A stretch of 64,000 nucleotides of DNA from Turritopsis dohrnii (taxonomy: Eukaryota; Cnidaria; Hydrozoa; Anthoathecata; Oceaniidae). Shown in pieces: positions 36,301 to 46,565 of the stretch. Under the pieces are notes generated by a model that was given only the letters and a program-made list of their open reading frames with translations, had not been told where the DNA came from and made no database searches. Each line of letters opens with the position of its first letter. Within the stretch, counting starts at the first letter, position 1. The stretch is taken from NCBI GenBank assembly GCA_027922465.2, contig BQMF02000027.1, positions 1,240,001 through 1,304,000 on the forward strand, read 5' to 3'. A program made the position numbers and the translations under genes.

Positions 36301-39300
36301 CACCTCAACTGGACTTGTGTTGATTACTAGTGTTTTATCAGTCAAAACCTCTTTAACTAACGGTTGCAAAATGTCACGGAGTGATGTTTGACCTTTAGCC
36401 CCTCTAAAAAAAAGGATCTGTAGATATAGAAGTAGTTAAGATGGTAAAACTGAAATGCAATCCTGATAGTCCCAGTTATTAACATTACACATTCATAATA
36501 ATAGCCTTTGAGAACTTAAAATTTTGTTAATAGTAGCTTAAGTAAACGAGAATATACAGCTAAACAAAGCAAACATTAAACAATACCTGTTAAAATGCAC
36601 AACCATTTTAATTACAGTTGGGTTTCCTGTAACTATCTCCACAATTTGATCAATCTTATCACTATAAGTAGACATATAACAAGAGGGAATTTTTTAACTT
36701 AACACCAATAATTGTCAATGCAGTAGATTCAAAGGTTGTTGTAAAACACTCACGCAATTTCTTCTCGAAGAGCAGTTTCAAACAACTTCAGTAACAAGTA
36801 TTCCTCACGTGAATTGGATGCATAATTATATAAAGTTAAAACAACAGATTCCATAAACTTTGTTGTTTTACTCTGCGGCATTTTAAAAAGCAACCTAGCT
36901 AAGTACGTTGGGTTGGTTTGCAGCAGATAAAACAAGTGTTGATAGGCTTCTAATTGTTCACGTTTTTCTCGACTTAAACCCTTTATTCCAGATGAATTTT
37001 GTGCGGGAGTAAGAGAGTCTGCTTTCTCACGTTTCAATTTTTTGTTATGAAGTACAACATCTTGTAGGGTAATTCGATTTCGTACCAATAAACCAATTTT
37101 AATGTCCATTGTGTTCAAATCCGATTCTAATTGCGCAAGAGAACGGATGTCTGTGACAACTTGTGCTTTGAGTTTTTGCAACTCCAACTCTTCTTGGAAA
37201 TCAATATGGTCGTGTTCCAGAAGGTGCAAGAATTTGCGCACACTTTTAACTGGAGGTTGCGGTTTGCTTAACATTTTATAGTCATGATGAGCCATATTTG
37301 CACGAAGGAAAGCCTGGATTCTGATGATATCATCAAGCTGGAAGATATAATGGCAATAATGTGCTTCATTTTTGGACTCAACATTATATTAAACAAGCTT
37401 TTTGAGATGACTTAACACAAGCATCTTACATGATCATTGAAATAGTTCAACCTATCTTTATATTTCTTCCTTGCAAGCCACATACGAACCAAAGCTTGAA
37501 TCTAGGAAAAAGTACTTATTATAGTACAAAATACATCAGTTCATTATGTTGATCAATAGGTTTTAAATATCTGCCACAGAGACATAAGCGTCATACCTTG
37601 ATGACAGCATCTTCATTTCCATGCAATCTTTTTATACGATCCAGATAAGCTCGACGAGCGAGTCGTTCCCTCCACCATGACTGGATCTTTATGATCGCTG
37701 GTAATTGAGTGTTAAGAAAATGTTTGCGTTCCTTATACTGTTCTCTGGCTTTGTGTCCTTTCCAATGTGCTTGAATCTTAACTGCTGCTGGTTCGTTAGC
37801 TTTCAAGAACAGCTCCCTATCATGATTAACGGTGACATTGGTAATGACTGCCTATAAAAAACAATTTGATTTAATAGAAAAAATGAATATCATGTGTTTT
37901 AGATGGATTTTCACTTGGCCTTTTCTATAGTTTATCCAAAGAATGAAGAAAAGACGTCTGGAATGATTTTTTCACTAATGTATCCAGATGCCTGCCAACC
38001 AAAATAACATGAAAACTTTGTGTGAAAAACTTTAGCAATAGGACATCTAATTTTTAATGCAATTACTTGTATTTCTTCGCGATTGAGATGGCCGATACCA
38101 GGTTGAAAGCCAGGAGGAAGTGACCATCGAGACTCTTTCGTCTGATAGTTGTAGTAATAAGTATAACCTTGTGGTAGTCTGTGTTCTGTCCAGCCAGTCC
38201 AGCCTAGAAATTATTCCAATTTACTTTAATATCACCTTTAGCAATCTGTTGAGAAATCTACCATGACAAGCTGCAAAAGCTGCAATACTGAAATATAAAT
38301 TATAAGAACTACTTACCAACGTCTTCTTTTTTAAGCTTAGCTTCTTTGAGTTCAACATGGTAGCCATCGGCACATTCAGGACTAATACTTCGTAGTGCAA
38401 CACTTTTAGATTTTAATCGGAGTAATAGATCTGCACTATCAGCCTTGTCAATGGCTTCATTGATAGCAACAATACCAGCAGCCACTAAACAAGATAACTT
38501 GCAGTGAAGAAAGCGTTTTGAAGGAAGTATTTTTTTTAAAAAAGTTAATGATTATCTAAGGCTGCATTAATATTAGCTTTCTTCAATAAGATTCTATGGA
38601 AGACCTTAGGAATGATGAAAAATCAAACTGATAACTTCAACTACATCAATATATCACGACTAGAAGATGGAATAAAATTCTAACACCTATTTTTTATTTA
38701 TTTTAGCAGTTCCCAGGCCTATCAATTATTTAATAATTACATCTTTCAGCATCATCCGCAATATTGTTTGCTCTATCAATACATTCTTGAATCTCTTCAT
38801 GCCAAAGCTCAGCATTCGAATCTCCAAGACGCTAAAAACAACAAGTCAAAAAATACATAAGCAACAGCCATTAACATGTTTACTTAAACTGTGTAATGAC
38901 AAACATGTGAATATACTTGTGCTTTATCTTCCTTTGCACGCTTCAATACAAGGGCATATAGTTCAGCATTCTTTGGCCTAACGTTAGTCAATTTTGCAGA
39001 TGGTGCTTCCAAACATTTCAAGATAAGATCAGGATCTCCACTGTCAATAGCATCATTGATTTTGGACAATGCTGCTAATACTGAAAAAAGAATTCAAAAC
39101 AACATTAGTCCTCCTTACAAAATGGAAGCAATAAAAGTGTAAGTTTCCAGATCATTATACATTCAATTTTTTCAGCTAACTCTAAATTCTTGCACTCATC
39201 TTCTTCACCAGAGACATTAAAACATTTTCTAGGTGATAACTTGTTTTCAGTAAACTCTTTTGCTCGAGAAAGTCTTCTCTTTGCTGAAGTCCATATTGAG

Positions 39301-42300
39301 TTGTCTGGAACATAGTTTTGATCAACATCGTTCCTGACTACCAACTCAGTCATCAAGTACTCATATTAAGGAACAATAACGAATCTTCACTGATGAACTT
39401 GATTCACTTTTTTCACTTCCTTCAGATTTCTTTTCAGATTCATATGATAACTCAACAAGAAAATCAATAATGCATGATTTGAAAACTATCTTATTTATTG
39501 ATATTTTTTTCATTCATGGTTTTCATTATTTTAACAACCAGCCATCTTCTTCATATCTTCTTATTGTCTAAACCTTGTGTAATCAGTACATATCTGTGGT
39601 GCTTATTTATTTTTGGTATAACACCTTAGACATGATTGAAGTGTATGTGTTTGACCAATAATCACAGGGCAAGTAAGTTAATATGAAAAAGAATTATTGG
39701 TAGAAATTCATATGCCTGCTTGGTTCCAAGTTTCTTTTCAAATAAGACCAACAAAAAACCAATTATATATCCTCACAGACCAGTCAATACAGGACAAGAC
39801 TAGGTAAAAATTCAAAAAAGCATTGGTCAACTTACAGTCATTTTCCTCTTGCACTTCTGTGTTTACATATTCTACAAGAGCTTGTATCTCGACATGGTTT
39901 AAGTCATCATGTTCAGGACCAACTTCCTGTTCAAAAACGAAAATAAACAACAGTCATTCAAATTTATTTCGAACTACACTACATAGGCACTATCATAAAA
40001 GTACTAGTATTGCTTGAGTGAAATTTTCCCAATGCTTCCTGAGATGAGTTTGGCCCACCAACAGACAGATGTTTTGTAAAATATCTCATAAATAGCTGTG
40101 GATACCATGTGTCTAAATCTTTTTTGACACAATATCTGCAATCAATTGTTACGTACCTCTCTCTTTTCCTTCTTGACAGCAACAAAATGTGAGAGATAAC
40201 GGGAACCCAAACTTTCATCAACATCCTTGAGTTTAGCCTCAGGATTTTCCAAGGCATCTATCAGCTTGTTTTCGTCATTCATATCAATTGCTTGGTTGAT
40301 TGCAGCAACAGCCAACAATACTGTATGAAAAATGGAAACTATTAAATACATCAAAATCAAAAACATTTAGAAAACATTAGATGACATTCATTTACATTTC
40401 ATCTGTTCTGTCAAGTCATCATGCGTAAGATCTGCTCCTTTATCCGATTTTGCCTTTTTCAAGTTATCCATGTAAAGATTAGGTCGACTTGCATCTGCAA
40501 CAGGTAGCATTGCTTCAGGCTTTTGTAGCCATGCCATTAATTCATCGGGTGTACCTTGATCAAGGATTCGGTTTATTTGCTTCACTGCGCCTTCCACTGA
40601 AATTCAAACATTGAAATAATATTACAATAACAAAGACTAATAAAATGATAGGATGGAAAAGGGAAATGAGTACAAGCCAGTGTAACGGCAGTTCAAATAC
40701 AGACTGGAAAACAGACCTTTGTTAAGGGAGGTCAGATAACAGATAACATTCTAATTTTAGCAAAACTCCAAATATTTCACTTATTTACTTTTATGATGAG
40801 AATTTCTCGTTAGTGTTCAGATATCAAAAATACGTATAACAATGAAATTATTTTTATCAGGCAAAAATACATACTGTTGTGGACTCGGTCAGCCAAGTTA
40901 TTGGAAACATTCACAGCACTTTGGATATCTCTATGGTCCAGTGCAGAATTCTCAACTCCTTCTCGCTAAATAAGACCAACACACAACTATGTTAGTGCTA
41001 AAAATGATGACACCCAACGGACTTACTTGTTTTCAACAAACGAAGTTCATACCTCTGCTTTAGCAGCTTTTTCGTCAACAAGATTCTGCAAGTACCAAGC
41101 GCTGTTGTTTTCCTGAACGTTACTCAGACCAGCTTCTTTTGCTAACATAGCATCAATCAGCATTTTTTCATCTTTATTATCAACTGCCTTATTAATTGTA
41201 TCGATTTTGTTTTGAACTAATTATGAAGAAAGAATTTTTTACAGAAGTTTCTTCCAATAGGTTTTACAAAAAAGCTTCAATCTATACTTACGATTTACTT
41301 TATTTACATGTCCCTGAATTTCAGCTTGCGTCAACATCTTGTCGTACATATCCAAGTCCGCTTCAGCTTTTCCTTTCAAATCTGCCTGTTCGCATTTCAG
41401 CTTTTTGGACTCATACAATATATCTTGATACTTTTGAGCTTCAGCTGGACTTATATCTTGTAAACGTGAAGCAGGGTTTTGCATAGCAGCTATTGTTTCG
41501 GCTGGCACTTGCTTATCAATTGCCTCGTTGATTGCAACTATGGCTGCATGTAAAGCAGCATCGTTATCTGACATTTCATTTGCAAGGATACCACCGATTT
41601 TACCAAAAGCTGGCATTTGTATTCCATACTTTTCTAAAGCTTGCTTCATTGCATTAATTTCTTCCTCTAAAAAGAAGAGAGAAATGACAAGTCACATAAT
41701 GAGACAAAAATTTTTTCTTGATGACAAATATAATTAGGTATCAGTTAATGTAAAATATAGAACTCGAAATCTCCGTTTTTAATTTGTTTTTTAATTATTT
41801 TTTAAAAATCTTCACTGATAGTTTCACCTTCTACTTTTCTTTTAAACACCAAACATGTTGATGTCTCCAGTAACTATTATCATCTAACATTGGAGTCTTA
41901 CCTGTGAAAGTAGCTTTTCCATACAAATCTTGGATTTGTGGTGCCAAACCAAGTTTGTACAGATATAAACTATGAAAGGAAAAGTAATGCATTACGCAAT
42001 TTGAAAATGTTAAAATATTATTTCTATACTTCGGCCACAAAGCAGTGAATCATTTAAAAACCCTAATAGGCAGGCTTACAAAATTAAAAATAGGAAAACA
42101 ACTGTGTGCAGAAAGTATACCTGAGTGCATGTATGCAATAGATGGCCCTGGGCATATTTTTCATATCATAAATATCAGTTGTTTCTGGATAAAATACCTA
42201 AAACAATGATTATCAAAATTCAAGGGCTTATTTGGTCGATTTCAAGCTAGTTTTCATTCATTTTGTGTGCCACTAAACCATTATAATGCCCAAATTAAAA

Positions 42301-45231
42301 TTACTTGTTTGCTTTAGTCAATGGCATTTAAAATGTAGGAAGTGAGGCCATTTTGTTGTTACAATAAATTTAAATAATAATAATAAAAGAACATGAAAAC
42401 ATGTTTTGCAGCTCCAACATTTTTGGTTACTCAAGTTTAAAAAACCTGGAATTAAAAGCAAATAAAAACTTTCACAGAAAGACATAGAAAAACAGAAAAA
42501 CATTCATGCTATCCGAGTTCCCCCAGCAGCATAACCGAAGTTGTTCTTTTGACTTTAATTCCTTTTTAAAGCATTTAACTACAAATTACGCTCCTCAACA
42601 AGTGTTTATGTTTTTGATATTTGTTATCTCATACGAGTGATTTGTGAAGTGAATTTCGCAGTAAAGAGTAGGAATGACATCAAAAACGGTGTACTTAAAG
42701 CAATTTCCTTACTTTCCTTCTCAAGAAATTAGATGTCCCATAAATTGCAAAAATTTGGATGTCCCTAAAATAGGTATTTAATCCTTGGCCTGAGCAACCT
42801 ATTGGTACAACTAATCACCTTATAGTCCACAGAATTAAAAAAGTTACACTATCATTAAAGTTACACTATATTAGAAACCATTTAGTCAAGCCATGTTTGT
42901 TTGATTCTACCACTATTTCTTTTTAAACTTTAAATGGGATCAGGCAAACCAGGGTTTGAAAGTTTCACAGACATGACAATATAATTTTGAAAAGTTTTTC
43001 TAAAAACAATGTTTTATGTTTTTTTGTTGTTCATTTTCCTTTAAGTAAGACATTCTTTAAGTGGGATGGGTTCTTTCTTTCCTTATACTGGGATTTAGAG
43101 GATGTCTTTTTTGAAGTTATTTAATGTGAAAATTATTTAAAACATTCACTTGTGAGAGGACCATGATCAAACTCAGAGCTGCTCAATTCCCGAATGAAAT
43201 TTTCATTTATGAAAGACTTTTACATTAGCATTGATAATTTCAAATATTACTTAGGCAGGCTACTTATGAAATATGAAATATATTTTATGAGTTCAAAATC
43301 AAATTGGTTTTGAGAATAATTTAGAATAAAAAACATGGTTTTGTTCTTCCTACAATGCGCCAAATTAAACAAGGAAAAACAACCATAATTCATCATAATA
43401 TGCAAAAAATTTGAAGTATCATTAGGAGGCAAGCTGACAACACTCCAACTAAATGGAATATTTATCAAATAAACAAAAAAAAAATTTTTTTTGAACAACA
43501 ATATAAACAGAAAAGAAAAAACAACAACAATATCCTTTCTAATCTATTTTGTTCATTTTCAGAGCAAAAAAAGTTTAGGATGATTTTGTTTCTCAATTGA
43601 TTAGAGGTTGAGTGAAAACATTAGAATAAAAAAGTGTTTTTTGAAAAAACAAACAATGTTATTTTAGGTCCCCTTCTCCTGGTGTGACAAAAGGTGTTAC
43701 AAAATAAAGGAATGTCAACCCAGTATTGAAAATGTGCACATGTAAATAAATACATAAAATAAAGTTATGTTTCTAATTTGATGTTAAAGTTATTAAAGTA
43801 CAGTGAGTAATGAATAAAAGATAAACTGAAAATGGAGCTTGAGCCAAGAGTTTAGTTGAGGAAACATAAACTGCCAAATGGTTTCCTGATGAACATGATA
43901 TGAATATGTTGACATGACAGTAATTAGCACAGTTTTAATCTGTGTTTAGTCAAAATATACACATCATCAGTAATGGGCAGGAATTGTTTTTAACACCACT
44001 TCCCAAAGTAGTAAAACAATTATGTACAAATAAATAAATAAAGGAAAAGTGACATCATTATTCTAAGCAAAGTCATTAAGTGACCATTTTACCTTTTATA
44101 GTCTGTTTTTAAACACTAATGACCTTTATCAATTCAATTTAATTGATTACATTTTTTTATTCTTTTATGAATAAGTGCTACAATATTGAAAGCACTTTAC
44201 ACAGCCACAAATTTTATGGGATAGTCCACATATTTTCGAAATAAAAAATAACATAAAGTAGTAAAATAGATGATAATGGAAATAAGAAAATATTACATCA
44301 GGCAAACCAATGTGCTGCATTGAACGAATCAGATACATGATGTTATCAGTGTGACGAAAATGTAGTCCACGTTCCTAAGGGCAAAAACAAAAGTGCAAAG
44401 TAAATTCAATGTTACAAATCACATAATTTTAACAAGTTTCTTTATCTAAAAACAGAAAAAAATTATCATTCATTCGGGTTTATGACTTACTTTGAATCTT
44501 GTCAAATCTTTGTCAAAAATTTTCCGAATTGGTGCAATACTTGGGGCAAAGAAGTTTGCTAGTTTTGCTAATGTAACACCGTTTGTTAAACTTTCTTCAA
44601 GCTCAGTTGTAGGTGGAAGTTCCTCAAGAATACATGCTTCGAGCCATCTATGATGAGAAAAGTGTTGCTATTTAATATCATAAACTTGCTAGTGTTTTAA
44701 ACAGCTGAAATTTTTATTAATCATTAATATCTTTTAAATCCTTTCATTTCAGCTGATGATAATATAATAATAAAATAATAATAATTAATCCCCTCTTTGT
44801 ACATTCAATACATAATTGCCCTTTCAAATATTCCTGTCTGAGCAACTGAAGTTATATTAAAGTAGAGAAAATGATGGAGACAAATCAACATCGATTTAAC
44901 ATTAGCTAAAAATGTAATAATTTTTTGAAATTATTATTACTAACAATTTTGCTTCTTCCAAATGACAAAGATATTCATAGGCAATTTGTTCTCTTCTTCG
45001 TTCATCCATTTGATCAGCAGACTGTCTTTCATCTGTGTCCATTTCTAAATTGTAGAGATCGAACAGTCCAATAACTGACTTTAATATATAGCTATCTATA
45101 ACTCAAAACGAGGACGTTTTGATTTTATATCCTCTTAAAACATAAAAGCGACGATTTATAAACCTACCTCCGACACTTTTGGCAGAGAATTGACTATGTT
45201 CGGACTTCATAGTAGGCGATGGGACACTCAT
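30320..45231 (-). CDS. IQGAP: IQGAP (IQ motif-containing GTPase-activating-like protein), complete
   Basis: Thirty-three coding exons with matching phases give 1,659 residues, close to the vertebrate family length. Exons in transcript order: 45168-45231, 44945-45044, 44491-44647, 44297-44374, 42121-42197, 41902-41969, 41292-41666, 41053-41216, 40875-40965, 40396-40596, 40157-40320, 39836-39926, 38917-39080, 38741-38831, 38317-38484, 38067-38203, 37597-37851, 37430-37501, 36754-37337, 36587-36661, 36113-36403, 35809-36001, 35643-35699, 35462-35529, 35125-35257, 34692-34930, 34485-34572, 33602-33702, 33210-33324, 32695-32855, 31476-31610, 30524-30632, 30320-30433. The start is ATG 45229-45231; the stop is TAG 30320-30322. 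Order is CH domain, internal repeats, WW, four IQ motifs, GAP-related domain and RasGAP C-terminus. IQGAPs are cytoplasmic scaffolds that bind actin, calmodulin and GTP-loaded Cdc42/Rac; their GAP domain lacks hydrolytic activity. No breaks seen. Which vertebrate paralogue is closest cannot be told here. Confidence 0.95.
31258..31293. repeat. Adenine-rich homopolymer tract
   Basis: About 36 bases nearly all A with two or three interrupting G, in an IQGAP intron. Prone to sequencing or assembly length error. Confidence 0.9.
31661..32091. mobile_element. TIR element in an IQGAP intron
   Basis: Runs from CAGTGTTGCCACT to AGTGGCAACACTG. GATAG lies immediately on both sides, with one extra base on the left. 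Interior GGCCGGA steps occur near both ends. About 430 bases, no ORF. Superfamily unclear; CAGTG ends with a ~5-base duplication match the element at 62435. Confidence 0.65.
32905..33090. repeat. 51-base minisatellite in an IQGAP intron
   Basis: Four copies start at 32905, 32956, 33007 and 33057. Unit opening is CGCAAATAGTAACTAACTTG followed by ACGAAACAGATT...AAAATGACGTAATTCT. Copies differ by a few substitutions and one base of length. Confidence 0.9.
34125..34390 (-). repeat. tRNA-derived SINE
   Basis: On the minus strand the head reads GATGGTGTAGTGGTTAGTA (box A) and, 30-35 bases on, GTTCGAGTCC (box B), the spacing of a tRNA-type Pol III promoter. The body continues for ~200 bases without any tRNA 3' half, so it is a SINE, not a tRNA gene. 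Inserted in an IQGAP intron, in gene orientation. Confidence 0.75.
34692..36661 (-). other. IQGAP GAP-related domain (GRD) exons
   Basis: Exons 20-26, about residues 1035-1386. Strings include 'EIVTGNPTVIKMVVHFNR', 'SELPYDVDNDFAM', 'LIYYRYMNPAIVAPDAFDIV', 'RRNLGSIAKVLQYAASNKS' and 'ELLDDLGDVPTVEE'. The PAIVAPDAFD segment is the most conserved part of RasGAP-like folds. In IQGAPs the domain binds active Cdc42/Rac. Confidence 0.9.
36754..37851 (-). other. IQGAP IQ motifs and following coiled segment
   Basis: Four IQ motifs: 'AAVKIQAHWKGHKAREQYK' and 'AIIKIQSWWRERLARRAYL' (exon 37597-37851), 'IQALVRMWLARKKYKDR' (37430-37501) and 'IIRIQAFLRANMAHHDYK' (start of 36754-37337). They are calmodulin and myosin light-chain binding sites. 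The rest of the last exon leads into the GAP-related domain with 'QREQLEAYQHLFYLLQTNP'-type sequence. Confidence 0.92.
38067..38203 (-). other. IQGAP WW domain exon
   Basis: One exon encodes 'WTEHRLPQGYTYYYNYQTKE' then 'SRWSLPPGF'. The first Trp, the Tyr triplet, the second Trp and the Pro pair are the WW core. In IQGAPs this region contacts ERK. Confidence 0.9.
38317..41666 (-). other. IQGAP internal-repeat region with modular exons
   Basis: Exons 7-15, about residues 182-684. Each repeat contains an 'AAI-AINEAID' type helix ('AAIVAINEAID', 'AAINQAID', 'SKINDAIDSGDPD', 'GIVAINEAIDKAD'). Exon lengths recur: 164, 91, 201, 164, 91, 164, 91, 168. This block forms coiled-coil and dimer contacts in the family. 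Confidence 0.85.
41902..45231 (-). other. IQGAP N-terminal calponin-homology (CH) domain exons
   Basis: Exons 1-6, about residues 1-181. Diagnostic strings are 'RRREQIAYEYLCHLEEAK', 'LTNGVTLAKLANFFAP', 'LHFRHTDNIMYLIRSM', 'YPETTDIYDMKNMPRAIYC' and 'LYKLGLAPQIQDLYGKATF'. A single CH domain of this type binds F-actin in the family. The intron between 44297 and 42197 (~2.1 kb) is the largest in the gene and shows no recognisable feature. Confidence 0.9.
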
Positions 45232-46565
45232 GATGCAGGATTGTAAGTTAGCTGAATAAAACTCGCTTCCTCATTGATAAAGTGTCAAGTAATTATAAGC
45301 GCTTTACGCACTAGCCATCTTTCCTTCTTAGCGCCTTTCGAATGTTATGATTTTTACCACGCCTTCGGTCTACGGGCCGTAAAGATTTAGCCTCACATGA
45401 GGAAATCCTTGTTTTCCTTTGCAAGTTACACAGTCTAATGTTAAGATTCTTTTCAAGGAAATTCAGGCACAGTTTATGTGGTGATATAGTTTGATTTGTT
45501 TGCATTATCTGTTAATATTGTTTGGTTTTGCCTATTTGTGAAAATTATATCGTATACCTTCCATTGTAAGTTGCTCACTGTTCATCGTTCTGATTTCTCA
45601 GAAAGAGAAATTAAAAATATTAAAATTAAAAATCATTAAAGTTCTTATATACAATATTTTGGCTTTACTGAATCAATTATTTTCGAATTATGAATATATA
45701 TTATTTTAATTTTCACAAGTTATTCATTTTTTATTTAGTTTTGTTACATTAAGGGTGATTAGGAGCTTGGTGTACGCGATTTTATTATGTATTATATTTA
45801 ATTGTATATTATGTAGTTTTCTCTTCCTTTTTAACGTTCTTTTAAGTTACAAAAGTATGCGCAAGGTTGCGGTTTCGAAAACATAATCTTTTATTTAAAA
45901 AAATAGCCAGCCAGGTGGTGACGAGTTAATGGAACGGAAACGTCTTTAATTTAATTCAAAAATCATTGGGATTCAAACCTCAACGATGGAGAGTGATACA
46001 AATTTTTTATTTTCAGGTTTATTTTTTCTCTTTGTAAATTTTTGAATAAATTTTATTTACCGTCAAAGTAATCTTTTATAGCTAACATTTTACGTTCCGA
46101 ATCTTCAAAAACATTGTTTCGTTTATTCCCCGTGAAAATCTCATTATTTTTACATTATATGACATTTCAAATTTGACTTCAAATTTGATCTTAACTGGAA
46201 AAATCGATCGCACATCTGTCAAAAATTTACACGAGCGCACGCCATAACTGATATCGTCAATTAAGGCGTGCGATGACCACACGTCTGCCAATTTTCTTAC
46301 GACCAGGCCTGACGTGTGATAAAAGGCGTACAGTACTTTTACCAATATTTGTACGCGTACCACAACATGGAATACCATCTTTTTTAACTGCGACCTCTGC
46401 TGTCACCGGTTGCCGATTTTGTAAAAACAAATTTAATTTCACAACGTGTAACTGTAGCTCTAAAATTCTATCAATGCTTCGATTCGAATTTAAAAGAAAC
46501 TAGCATCCCAAATAAATATGTTTCTTTCATAAAAATTCTTTATAGAAATTTTCAAATCTTTCAAC
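45232..46565. other. Divergent intergenic region between IQGAP (-) and the hAT-derived gene (+)
   Basis: Should contain the IQGAP 5' UTR and promoter and possibly the 5' end of the hAT element. I see no TATA box or terminal repeats that I can defend. Confidence 0.4.

Noticed and set aside
39105..39356. Open frame of 83 codons on the minus strand within IQGAP
   Set aside because: Exons 39836-39926 and 38917-39080 join in phase directly (split Leu codon), so this lies in an intron. It has no family match.
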